Shown here: positions 40,360-53,700 of the stretch, piece after piece
How the letters are laid out: the number at the start of each line of letters is the position of its first letter
Numbering within the stretch: the first letter of the stretch is position 1
Assembly: GCA_964016885.1 (NCBI GenBank)
Contig: OZ024740.1
Coordinates: forward strand, 7,584,450-7,648,449
Origin: Eledone cirrhosa
Taxonomy: Eukaryota; Mollusca; Cephalopoda; Octopoda; Eledonidae
Reading direction: 5' to 3'
Length of the DNA stretch: 64,000 nt
Program-made: the position numbers and the translations under genes
Notes under the pieces: generated by a model
Database searches by the model: none
What the model saw: only the letters and a program-made list of their open reading frames with translations
Told to the model about the DNA's origin: nothing

Positions 40360-43300
40360 TATATCTGTTTCGATTGGTATGTCAGTTTGGATTAGTATAT
40401 CAATTTCTATAGGTATGTCAGTTTCTATTAGTATATCAGTTTCGATTGGTATATCAGTTTCGATTGGTATGACAGTTTAGATTGATATATCAGTTTCGAT
40501 TAGTATGTCAGTTTCTATTGGTATATCAGTTTCGATTGTTATATCAGTTTCGATTGGTATATCAGTTTCTATCGGTATGTCAGTTTCGATTGGTATGTCA
40601 GTTTCGATTGGTATGTCAATTTCAATTAGTATATCAGTTTCTATTGGTATGTTAGTTTGTATTGTTATATCAGTTTCGATAGGTATATCAGTTTCGTTTG
40701 GTATGTCAGTTTCGATTGGTATATCAGTTTCAATTGCTATATCTGTTTCTATTGGTATGTCAGTTACGATTGGTACGTCAGTTTCTATTGGTATGTCAGT
40801 TTCGATTGGTATGTCAGTTTCGATTGGTATATCAGTTCGATTGATATGACAGTGTCGATTGGTATATCAGTTTTGATTAGTATGTCAGTTTCTATTGGTA
40901 TGTCAGTTTCGATTAATATAACAGTTTAGATTGGTATATCAGTTTCTATTGGTATGACAGTTTCAATTAGTATATCAGTTTCGATTGGTATATCAGTTTC
41001 GATTGGTATATCAGTTTCGATTGTTATATCAGTTTCTATTGGTATATCAGTTTCTATTGGTATGACAGTTTCGATTGGTATATCAGTTTTGATTGGTATG
41101 TCAGTTGCGATTGATATATCAGTTTCGATTAGTATGTCAGTTTCGATTGGTATATCAGCTTCGATTGGTATGTCAATTTCAATTAGTATATCAGTTTCGA
41201 TTAGTATATCAGTTTCTATTGGACTGTCAGTTTCTATTGATATATCAGTTTCGTTTGGCATATCAGTTTCTATTGGTATGTCAGTTTCGATTGGTATGTC
41301 AGTTTCTATTGGTATATCAGTTGCGATTGATATATCAGTTTCGATTAGTATGTCAGTTTCTAATGGTATGTCAGTTTTGATTGGTATATCAGTTTCTATT
41401 GGTATGTCAGTTTCGATTGGTATGTCAGTCTCTATTGGTATATCAGTTTCGATTGGTATATCAGTTTTGATTGGTATATCAGTTTCGATTGGTATGTCAG
41501 TTTCTATTGGTATATCAGTTTCTATTGGTATGTCAGTTTCGATCGGTACGTCAGTTTGGATTGGTATGTCAATTTCAATTGGTATATCAGTTTCGATTAG
41601 TATGTCAGTTTCTATTGGTATATCAGTTTCGATTGGTATATCTGTTTCGATTGGTATGTCAGTTTCGATTTGTATACCAGTTTCGATTGGTATGTCAGTT
41701 TCGATTAGTATATCAGTTTCTATTGGTATGTCAGTTTCGATTGGTATGTCAGTTTAGATTGCTATATCAGTTTCTATTGGTATGACAGTTTCGATTGGTA
41801 TATCAGTTTCGATTGGTATGTCAGTTTCGATGGGTATGTCAGTTTCGATTGATATGTCAGTTTCGATTGGTATATCAGTTTCGATTGGTATATCAGTTTC
41901 GATTGATATGTCAGTTTCGATTGGTATATCAGTTTCGATCGGTATCTCAGTTTTGATTAGAATATTAGTTTCTATTGGTATGTCGGTATCTATTGGTATA
42001 TCTGTTTCGATTGGTATGTCAGTTTGGATTAGTATATCAATTTCTATAGGTATGTCAGTTTCTATTAGTATATCAGTTTCGATTGGTATATCAGTTTCGA
42101 TTGGTATGACAGTTTAGATTGATATATCAGTTTCGATTAGTATGTCAGTTTCTATTGGTATATCAGTTTCGATTGTTATATCAGTTTCGATTGGTATATC
42201 AGTTTCTATCGGTATGTCAGTTTCGATTGGTATGTCAGTTTCGATTGGTATGTCAATTTCAATTAGTATATCAGTTTCTATTGGTATGTTAGTTTGTATT
42301 GGTATATCAGTTTCGATAGGTATATCAGTTTCGTTTGGTATGTCAGTTTCGATTGGTATATCAGTTTCAATTGCTATATCTGTTTCTATTGGTATGTCAG
42401 TTTCGATTGGTACGTCAGTTTCTATTGGTATGTCAGTTTCGATTGGTATGTCAGTTTCGATTGGTATATCAGTTCGATTGATATGACAGTGTCGATTGGT
42501 ATATCAGTTTTGATTAGTATGTCAGTTTCTATTGGTATGTCAGTTTCGATTAATATAACAGTTTAGATTGGTATATCAGTTTCTATTGGTATGACAGTTT
42601 CGATTAGTATATCAGTTTCGATTGGTATATCAGTTTCGATTGGTATATCAGTTTCTATTGGTATATCAGTTTCTATTGGTATGACAGTTTCGATTGGTAT
42701 ATCAGTTTTGATTGGTATGTCAGTTGCGATTGATATATCAGTTTCGATTAGTATGTCAGTTTCGATTGGTATATCAGCTTCGATTGGTATGTCAATTTCA
42801 ATTGGTATATCAGTTTCGATTAGTATATCAGTTTCTATTGGACTGTCAGTTTCTATTGATATATCAGTTTCGTTTGGTATATCAGTTTCTATTGGTATGT
42901 CAGTTTCGATTGGTATGTCAGTTTCTATTGGTATATCAGTTGCGATTGATATATCAGTTTCGATTAGTATGTCAGTTTCTAATGGTATGTCAGTTTTGAT
43001 TAGTATATCAGTTTCTATTGGTATGTCAGTTTCGATTGGTATGTCAGTCTCTATTGGTATATCAGTTTCGATTGGTATATCAGTTTTGATTGGTATATCA
43101 GTTTCGATTGGTATGTCAGTTTCTATTGGTATATCAGTTTCTATTGGTATGTCAGTTTCGATTGGTACGTCAGTTTGGATTGGTATGTCAATTTCAATTG
43201 GTATATCAGTTTCGATTAGTATGTCAGTTTCTATTGGTATATCAGTTTCGATTGGTATATCTGTTTCGATTGGTATGTCAGTTTCGATCTGTATACCAGT

Positions 43301-43615
43301 TTCGATTGGTATGTCAGTTTCGATTAGTATATCAGTTTCTATTGGTATGTCAGTTTCGATTGGTATGTCAGTTTAGATTGCTATATCAGTTTCTATTGGT
43401 ATGACAGTTTCGATTGGTATATCAGTTTCGATTGGTATGTCAGTTTCGATCGGTATGTCAGTTTCGATTGATATGTCAGTTTCGATTGGTATATCAGTTT
43501 CGATTGGTATATCAGTTTCGATTGATATGTCAGTTTCGATTGGTATATCAGTTTCGATTGGTATCTCAGTTTTGATTAGTATATTAGTTTCTATTGGTAT
43601 GTCGGTATCTATTGG
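40360..43615. repeat. Tandem pair of ~1.62-kb higher-order blocks
   Basis: About 40360-41996 repeats as about 41997-43615, with the offset changing from 1,637 to 1,619 bp (loss of one unit). Distinctive shared variants are CAGTTCGATTGATATGACAGTG (near 40833 and 42470), GTTAGTTTGTATTG and GATTAATATAACAGTTTAG. The second copy overlaps the start of the 7.9-kb block, so the two levels are nested. Confidence 0.8.
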
Positions 43616-46600
43616 TATATCAGTTTCGATTGTTATATCAGTTTCGATTAGTATGTCAGTTTCTATTGGTATGTCAGTTTCGATTAGTATGTCAATTTCG
43701 ATTGGTATATCAGTTTCGATTGGTATATCAGTTTCTATTGGTACATCAGTTTCTATTGGTATGTCAGTTTTGATTGGTATAGCAGTTTCTATTGGTATGT
43801 CAGTTTCGATTGGTATGTCAGTTTCTATTGTTATATCAGTTTCGATTGGTATGTCAGTTTCTATTGGTATGTCAGTTTTGATTATTATATCAGTTACTAT
43901 TGGTATGTCAGTTTTGATTGGTATGTCAGTTTCTATTGGTATATCTGTTTCGATTGGTATGTCAGTTTCGATTAGTATATCAGTTTCTATAGGTATGTCA
44001 GTTTCTATTAGTATATCAGTTTTGATTGGTATATCAGTTTCGGTTGGTATGTCAGTTTCGATTGGTATATCAGTTTCTATTGGTATATCAGTTTAGATTG
44101 ATATATCAGTTTCGATTGGTATGTCAGTTTCTATTGGTATATCAGTTACTATTGGTATGTCTGTTTCGATTGGTATGTCAGTTTCGATTGGTATGTCAAT
44201 TTCCATTGGTATATCAGTTTCGATTAGTATGTCAGTTACTATTGGTATATCAGTTTCGATTGGTATATCTTTTTCGATTGGTATGTCAATTTCTATTGTT
44301 ATATCAGATTCGATTAGTATGTCAGTTTCGATTGGTATATCAGTTTCTATTGCTATGTCAGTTTCGATTGGTATATCAGTTTCTATTGGTATATCAGTTT
44401 CTATTGGTATGTCAGTTTTTATTGGTATATCAGTTTCTATTGGTATGTCAGTTTCGATTGTTATGTCAGTTTCTATTGGTATATCTGTTTCGATTGGTAT
44501 GTCAGTTTTGATTAGTATATCAGTTTCTATAGGTATGTCAATTTCTATTGGTATATCAGTTTTATTTGGTATATCAGTTTAGATTGGTATGTCAGTTTCG
44601 ATTGGTATGTCAGTTTCTATTGGTATGTCAGTTTCGATTAGTATATCAGTTTCTATTGGTTTGTCAGTTTCGATTGGTATATCAGTTTCTATTGGCATGA
44701 CAGTTTCGATTATTATATCAGTTACTATTGGTATGTCAGATTTGATTGTTATGTCAGTTTCTATTGGTATATCTGTTTCGATTGGTATGTCAGTTTCGAT
44801 GAGTATATCAGCTTCTATAGATATGTCAGTTTCTATTAGTATATCAGTTTCGATTGGTATATCAGTTTCGATTGGTATATCAGTTTTGATTGGTATATCA
44901 GTTTCTATTGGTATGACAGTTTAGATTGGTATATCAGTTTCGATTGGTATGTCAGTTTGGATAGGTATGTCAGTTTCGATTGGTATGTCAGTTTCGATTG
45001 GTATGTCAATTTCGATTGGTATATCAGTTTCGATTGGTATATCAGTTTCGATTGGTATGTCAGTTTGGATAGGTATGTCAGTTTTGATTGGTATGTCAGT
45101 TTCGATTGGTAAGTCAGTTTCGATTGGTATGTCAATTTCGATTGGTATATCAGTTTCGATTGGTATGTCAGTCTCGATTGGTATATCAGTTTCGATTGGT
45201 ATCTCAGTTTTGATTAGTATATTAGTTTCTATTGGTATGTCGGTTTCTATTGGTATATCAGTTTCGATTGGTATATCAGTTTCGATTAGTATGTCAGTTT
45301 CTATCGGTATATCAGTTTCGATTAGTATATCAGTTTCTATTGATATGTCAGTTTCGATTGTTATGTCAGATGCTATTAGTATATCAGTTTCGATTGGTAT
45401 ATCAGTTTCTATTGGTATGTCAGTTTTGATTGGTATAGCAGTTTCTATTTGTATGTCAGTTTCGATTGGTATGTCAGTTTCAATTGGTATATCAGTTTCG
45501 ATTGGTATGTCAGTTTCTACTGGTATGTCAGTTTCGATTATTATATCAGTTACTATTGGTATGTCAGATTTGATTGGTATGTCAGTTTCTATTGGTATAT
45601 CTGTTTCGATTGGTATGTCAGTTTCGATGAGTATATCAGCTTCTATAGATATGTCAGTTTCTATTAGTATATCAGTTTCGATTGGGATATCAGTTTTGAT
45701 TGGTATGACAGTTTCGATTGGTATATCAGTTTCTATTGGTATGTCAGTTTTGATTGGTATGTCAGTTTCTATTGGTATATCTGTTTCGATTGGTATGTCA
45801 GTTTCGATGAGTATATCAGTTTCTATACGTATATCAGTTTCTATTGGTATATCTGTTTCGATTGGTATGTCAGTTTCGATTAGTATATCAGTTTCTATAG
45901 GTATGTCAGTTTCTATTAGTATATCAGTTTCGATTGGTATGTCAGTTTCGATTAGTATATCAGTTTCTATTGGTATGTGAGTTTCTATTGGTATATCAGT
46001 TTCGATTGGTATATCAGTTTCGATTAGTATGTCAGTTTCTATTGGTATGTCAGTTTCGATTATTATAACAGTTTAGATTGGTATATCAGTTTCTATTGGT
46101 ATGACAGTTTCGATTGGTATTTCAGTCTCGATTGGTATATCAGTTTCAATTGGTATATCAGTTTCTATTGGTATATCAGTTTCTATTCGTATGACAGTTT
46201 CGATTGGTATATCAGTTTCGATTGGTATGTCAGTTTGGATAGGTATGTCAGTTTCGATTTGTATGTCAGTTTCGATTGGTATGTCAATTTCGATTGGTAT
46301 ATCAGTTTCGATTGGTATATCAGTTTCGATTGGTATGTCAGTTTGGATAGGTATGTCAGTTTCGATTGGTATGTCAGTTTCGATTGGTAACTCAGTTTCG
46401 ATTGGAATGTCAATTTCGATTGGTATATCAGTTTCGATTGGTATGTCAGTTTCGATTGGTATATCAGTTTCGATTGGTATCTCAGTTTTGATTAGTATAT
46501 TAATTTCTATTGGTATGTCGGTTTCTATTGGTATGTCAGTTTTGATTGGTATATCAGTTTCGATTGGTATCTCAGTTTTGATTAGTATATTAGTTTCTAT

Positions 46601-49600
46601 TGGTATGTCGGTTTCTATTGGTATGTCAGTTTCGATTGGTATGTCAGCTTCTATTAGTATATCAGTTTCGATTGGTATATCAGTTTCTATTGGAATGTCA
46701 GTTTTGATTGGTATAGCAGTTTCTATTGGTATGTCAGTTTCGATTGGTATGTCAGTTTCTATTGGTATATCGGTTTCGATTGGTATGTCACTTTCTATTG
46801 GTATATCTGTTTCGATTGGTATGTCAGTTTCGATGAGTATATCAGCTTCTATAGGTATGTCAGTTTCTATCAGTATATCAGTTTCGATTGGGATATCAGT
46901 TTTGATTGGTATGTCAGTTTCGATTGGTATATCAGTTTCTATAGTTATGTCAGTTTTGATTGGTATGTCAGTTTCTATTGGTATATCTGTTTCGATTGGT
47001 ATGTCAGTTTCGATGAGCATATCAGTTTCTATAGGTATATCAGTTTTGATTAGTATATCAGTTTAGATTGGTATATCAGTTTCTATTGGTATGACAGTTT
47101 CGATTGGTATATCAGTTTCGATTGGTATATCAGTTTCGATTGGTATATGAGTTTCGATTGGTATATCAGTTTCTATTGGTATATCAGTTTCTATTGGTAT
47201 GACAGTTTCGATTGGTATATCAGTTTCGATTGGTATGTCAGTTTGGATAGGTATGTCAGTTTCGATTGGTATGTCAGTTTCAATTGGTATATCAGTTTCT
47301 ATTGGTATGACTGTTTTGATTGGTATAGCAGTTTCTATTGGTATGTCAGTTTCGATTGGTATGTCAGTTTCTATTGGTATATCAGTTTTGATTGTTATAT
47401 CAGTTTCTATTGTTACATCCGTTCCGATTGGTATATCAGTTTTGATTGGTATATCAGTTTCGATTAGTATGTCAGTTTCTATTGATATGTCAGTTTCGAT
47501 TGGTATGTCAGATTCTTTTAGTATATCAGTTTCGATTGGTATATCAGTTTCGATTGGTATGTCAGTTTCGATTGGTATATCAGTTTCTATTGGTATGTCA
47601 GTTTTGATTGGTATAGCAGTTTCTATTGGTATGTCAGTTTCGATTGGTATGTCAGTTTCTATTGGTATATCAGTTTCGATTTGTATGTCAGTTTCTATTG
47701 GTATGTCAGTTTCGATTATTATATCAGTTTCTATTGGTATATCTGTTTCGATTGGTATGTCAGTTTGGATTAGTATATCAATTTCTATAGGTATGTCAGT
47801 TTCTATTAGTATATCTGTTTAGATTGGTATGTTAGTTTGTATTGGTATATCTGTTTCGATAGGTATATCAGTTTCGTTTGGTATGTCAGTTTCGATTGGT
47901 ATATCAGTTTCAATTGCTATATCTGTTTCTATTGGTATGTCAGTTTCGATTGGTATGTCAGTTTCTATTGTTATCTCAGTTTCGATTTGTATGTCAGTTT
48001 CGATTGGTATATCAGTTTCGATTGGTATGTCAGTTTCGATTGGTATAACAGTTTCTATTGGTATGTCAGTTTCGATTATTATATCAGTTACTATTGGTAT
48101 GTCAGTTTGGATTGGTATGTCAGTTTCGACTGGTATGTCAATTTCGATTGGTATATCAGTTTTGATTAGTATCTCAGCTTCTATTGGTATATTAGTTTCG
48201 ATTGGTATATCAGTTTCGATTGGTATATGAGTATCGATTGGTATGTCATTTTCGATTAGTATATCAGTTTCTATTGGTATGTCAGTTTCGATTGGTATAT
48301 CAGATTCTATTGGTATATCAGTTTCGATTGGTATATCAGTGTCGATTGGTATATCAGTTTCGATTGGTATATCAGTTTCTATTGGTATATCAATTTCTAT
48401 TGGTATGTCAGTTTTGATTGGTATATCAGTTTCGATTAGAATGTCAGTTTCGATTGGTATGTCAGTTTCGATTGGTATATCAGTTTTGATAGGTATATCC
48501 GTTTCGATTGGTATGTCAGTTTTGATTGGTATATCAGTTTCTATTGCTATATCAGTTTCTGTTGGTATGTCAGTTTCGATTGGTATGTCAGTTTCTATTG
48601 GTATATCAGTTTCTATTGGTATGTCAGTTTCGATAGGTATGTCTGTTTTTATTGGTATATCAGTTTCGATTGGTATGTCAGTTTCTACTGGTATGTCAGT
48701 TTCGATTGGTATTTCAGTTGCTATTGGTATATCAGTTTCCATTGGTAGGTCAGTTTCTATTGGTATGTCAGTTTCTATTGGTATGTCAGTTTCGATTAGC
48801 ATGTCAATTTCTATTCGTATGTCAGTTTCTATTGGTATGTATGTTTCTATTATTATATCAGTTTTGATTGGTATATCAGTTTCGATTGGTATGTCAGTTT
48901 CTATTGGTATATCAGTTTTGATTGGTATATCAGTTTCAATTAGTATGTCAGTATCTATTTGCATATCAGTTTCGATTGGTATATCAGTTTCGATTAGTAT
49001 GTCAATTTCTATTGGTATGTCAGTTTCTATTCATATATCAGTTTTGATTGGTATATCAGTTTCAATTAGTATGTCAGTTTCTATTGGTATATCAGTTTCA
49101 ATTGTTATGTCAGTTGCTATTGGTATATCAATTTCGATTGGTATGTCAGTTTCTATTGGTATGTCAGTTTCGATTTGTATATCAGTTTCGATTGGTATAT
49201 CAGTTTCAATTGGTATATCAGTTTCGATTGGTATATCAGTTTCTATTGGTATGTCAGTTTCGATTAGCATGTCAATTTCTATTGGTATATCAGTTTTGAT
49301 CGGTATATCAGTTTCAATTAGTATGTCAGTTTCTATTGGTATATCAGTTTCGATTGGTATATTAGTTTCGATTAGTATGTCAATTTCTAATGGTATGTCA
49401 GTTTCTATTGCTATATCAGTTTCTGTTGGTATGTCAGTTTCGATTGGTATGTCAGTTTCTATTGGTATATCAGTTTCAATTGGTATATCAGTTTCTATTG
49501 GTATATCAGTTTCTATTGGTATATCAGTTTCGATTAGAATGTCAGTTTCGAGTGGTATGTCAGTTTTGATTGGTATATCAGTTTCTATTGCTATATCAGT

Positions 49601-50700
49601 TTCTGTTGGTAAGTCAGTTTGGATTCATATGTCAGTTTCGATTAGTATATCAGTTTCTGTAGGTATGTCAGTTTCTATTCGTATATCAGTTTTGATTGGT
49701 ATATCAGTTTCTATTGGTATGTCAGTTTCGATTGGTATTTCAGTTGCTATTGGTATATCAGTTTCCATTGGTAGGTCAGTTTCTATTGGTATGTCAGTCT
49801 CTATTGGTATACTAGTTTCGATTGGTATGTCAGTTTCGATTAGTATGTCAATTTCTATTGGTAAGTCAGTTTCGATTGGTATGTCAATTCCGATTGGTAT
49901 ATCAGTTTCGATTGGTATGTCAGTTTCGATTGGTATATCAGTTTCGATTGGTATCTCAGTTTTGATTAGTATATTAGTTTCTATTGGTATGTTGGTTTCT
50001 ATTGGTATATCAGTTTCGATTGGTATATCAGTTTCGATTAGTATGTCAGTTTCTATTGGTATGTCAGTCTCAATTAGTATATCAGTTTCTATTGGTATGT
50101 CAGTTTCGATTGGTATGTCAGATTCTATTAGTATATCAGTTTCGATTGGTATATCAGTTTCGATTGGTATGTCAGTTTCGATTAGTATATCAGTTTCAAT
50201 TGGTATGTCAGTTTCGATTGGTATAGCAGTTTCTATTGGTATGTCAGTTTCGATTGGTATGTCAGTTTCTATTGGTATATCAGTTTCGATTGGTATGTCA
50301 GTTTCTATTGTTATGTCAGTTTCGATTATTATATCAGTTACTATTTGTATATCTGTTTCGATTGGTATGTCAGTTTCGATGAGTATATCAGTTTCTATAG
50401 GTATGTCAGTTTCTATTAGTATATCAGTTTCGATTGGTATATCAGTTTAGATTGGTGTGTCAGTTTCGATTGGTATATCAGTTTCTATTGGTATGTCAGT
50501 TTTGATTGGTATGTCAGTTTCTATTGGTATATCTGTTTCGATTGGTATGTCAGTTTCGATGAGTATATCAGTTTCTATAGGTATATCAGTTTCTATTGGT
50601 ATATCAGTTTCGATTGTTATATCAGTTTCGATTGGTATATCAGTTTCGATTGGCATTTCAGTTTCTATTGGTATATCAGTTTCTATTGGTATGTCAGTTT
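42800..50700. repeat. 7,902-bp higher-order block, copy 1
   Basis: A block of 439 units that recurs directly downstream at a constant offset of 7,902 bp. Left of about 42795 the two sequences differ in every unit (GTCAATTTCA against GTCAGTTTCA, CAGCTT against CAGTTT); to the right they match over thousands of bases. Private differences in this copy include CATATATCAG at about 49032, where copies 2 and 3 read GGTATATCAG, and a C at 46871. Confidence 0.9.
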
Positions 50701-53700
50701 CAATTGGTATATCAGTTTCGATTAGTATATCAGTTTCTATTGGACTGTCAGTTTCTATTGATATATCAGTTTCGTTTGGTATATCAGTTTCTATTGGTAT
50801 GTCAGTTTCGATTGGTATGTCAGTTTCTATTGGTATATCAGTTGCGATTGATATATCAGTTTCGATTAGTATGTCAGTTTCTAATGGTATGTCAGTTTTG
50901 ATTAGTATATCAGTTTCTATTGGTATGTCAGTTTCGATTGGTATGTCAGTCTCTATTGGTATATCAGTTTCGATTGGTATATCAGTTTTGATTGGTATAT
51001 CAGTTTCGATTGGTATGTCAGTTTCTATTGGTATATCAGTTTCTATTGGTATGTCAGTTTCGATTGGTACGTCAGTTTGGATTGGTATGTCAATTTCAAT
51101 TGGTATATCAGTTTCGATTAGTATGTCAGTTTCTATTGGTATATCAGTTTCGATTGGTATATCTGTTTCGATTGGTATGTCAGTTTCGATCTGTATACCA
51201 GTTTCGATTGGTATGTCAGTTTCGATTAGTATATCAGTTTCTATTGGTATGTCAGTTTCGATTGGTATGTCAGTTTAGATTGCTATATCAGTTTCTATTG
51301 GTATGACAGTTTCGATTGGTATATCAGTTTCGATTGGTATGTCAGTTTCGATCGGTATGTCAGTTTCGATTGATATGTCAGTTTCGATTGGTATATCAGT
51401 TTCGATTGGTATATCAGTTTCGATTGATATGTCAGTTTCGATTGGTATATCAGTTTCGATTGGTATCTCAGTTTTGATTAGTATATTAGTTTCTATTGGT
51501 ATGTCGGTATCTATTGGTATATCAGTTTCGATTGTTATATCAGTTTCGATTAGTATGTCAGTTTCTATTGGTATGTCAGTTTCGATTAGTATGTCAATTT
51601 CGATTGGTATATCAGTTTCGATTGGTATATCAGTTTCTATTGGTACATCAGTTTCTATTGGTATGTCAGTTTTGATTGGTATAGCAGTTTCTATTGGTAT
51701 GTCAGTTTCGATTGGTATGTCAGTTTCTATTGTTATATCAGTTTCGATTGGTATGTCAGTTTCTATTGGTATGTCAGTTTTGATTATTATATCAGTTACT
51801 ATTGGTATGTCAGTTTTGATTGGTATGTCAGTTTCTATTGGTATATCTGTTTCGATTGGTATGTCAGTTTCGATTAGTATATCAGTTTCTATAGGTATGT
51901 CAGTTTCTATTAGTATATCAGTTTTGATTGGTATATCAGTTTCGGTTGGTATGTCAGTTTCGATTGGTATATCAGTTTCTATTGGTATATCAGTTTAGAT
52001 TGATATATCAGTTTCGATTGGTATGTCAGTTTCTATTGGTATATCAGTTACTATTGGTATGTCTGTTTCGATTGGTATGTCAGTTTCGATTGGTATGTCA
52101 ATTTCCATTGGTATATCAGTTTCGATTAGTATGTCAGTTACTATTGGTATATCAGTTTCGATTGGTATATCTTTTTCGATTGGTATGTCAATTTCTATTG
52201 TTATATCAGATTCGATTAGTATGTCAGTTTCGATTGGTATATCAGTTTCTATTGCTATGTCAGTTTCGATTGGTATATCAGTTTCTATTGGTATATCAGT
52301 TTCTATTGGTATGTCAGTTTTTATTGGTATATCAGTTTCTATTGGTATGTCAGTTTCGATTGTTATGTCAGTTTCTATTGGTATATCTGTTTCGATTGGT
52401 ATGTCAGTTTTGATTAGTATATCAGTTTCTATAGGTATGTCAATTTCTATTGGTATATCAGTTTTATTTGGTATATCAGTTTAGATTGGTATGTCAGTTT
52501 CGATTGGTATGTCAGTTTCTATTGGTATGTCAGTTTCGATTAGTATATCAGTTTCTATTGGTTTGTCAGTTTCGATTGGTATATCAGTTTCTATTGGCAT
52601 GACAGTTTCGATTATTATATCAGTTACTATTGGTATGTCAGATTTGATTGTTATGTCAGTTTCTATTGGTATATCTGTTTCGATTGGTATGTCAGTTTCG
52701 ATGAGTATATCAGCTTCTATAGATATGTCAGTTTCTATTAGTATATCAGTTTCGATTGGTATATCAGTTTCGATTGGTATATCAGTTTTGATTGGTATAT
52801 CAGTTTCTATTGGTATGACAGTTTAGATTGGTATATCAGTTTCGATTGGTATGTCAGTTTGGATAGGTATGTCAGTTTCGATTGGTATGTCAGTTTCGAT
52901 TGGTATGTCAATTTCGATTGGTATATCAGTTTCGATTGGTATATCAGTTTCGATTGGTATGTCAGTTTGGATAGGTATGTCAGTTTTGATTGGTATGTCA
53001 GTTTCGATTGGTAAGTCAGTTTCGATTGGTATGTCAATTTCGATTGGTATATCAGTTTCGATTGGTATGTCAGTCTCGATTGGTATATCAGTTTCGATTG
53101 GTATCTCAGTTTTGATTAGTATATTAGTTTCTATTGGTATGTCGGTTTCTATTGGTATATCAGTTTCGATTGGTATATCAGTTTCGATTAGTATGTCAGT
53201 TTCTATCGGTATATCAGTTTCGATTAGTATATCAGTTTCTATTGATATGTCAGTTTCGATTGTTATGTCAGATGCTATTAGTATATCAGTTTCGATTGGT
53301 ATATCAGTTTCTATTGGTATGTCAGTTTTGATTGGTATAGCAGTTTCTATTTGTATGTCAGTTTCGATTGGTATGTCAGTTTCAATTGGTATATCAGTTT
53401 CGATTGGTATGTCAGTTTCTACTGGTATGTCAGTTTCGATTATTATATCAGTTACTATTGGTATGTCAGATTTGATTGGTATGTCAGTTTCTATTGGTAT
53501 ATCTGTTTCGATTGGTATGTCAGTTTCGATGAGTATATCAGCTTCTATAGATATGTCAGTTTCTATTAGTATATCAGTTTCGATTGGGATATCAGTTTTG
53601 ATTGGTATGACAGTTTCGATTGGTATATCAGTTTCTATTGGTATGTCAGTTTTGATTGGTATGTCAGTTTCTATTGGTATATCTGTTTCGATTGGTATGT

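Noticed and set aside
48243..50450. 735-codon + strand open frame (MSVSIG-type hexapeptide repeat), and many similar frames across the array
   Set aside because: The 18-bp unit is six codons and its consensus has no stop in five of six frames, so long frames are expected by chance. They overlap each other on both strands, begin and end at random unit variants and have no conserved domain.
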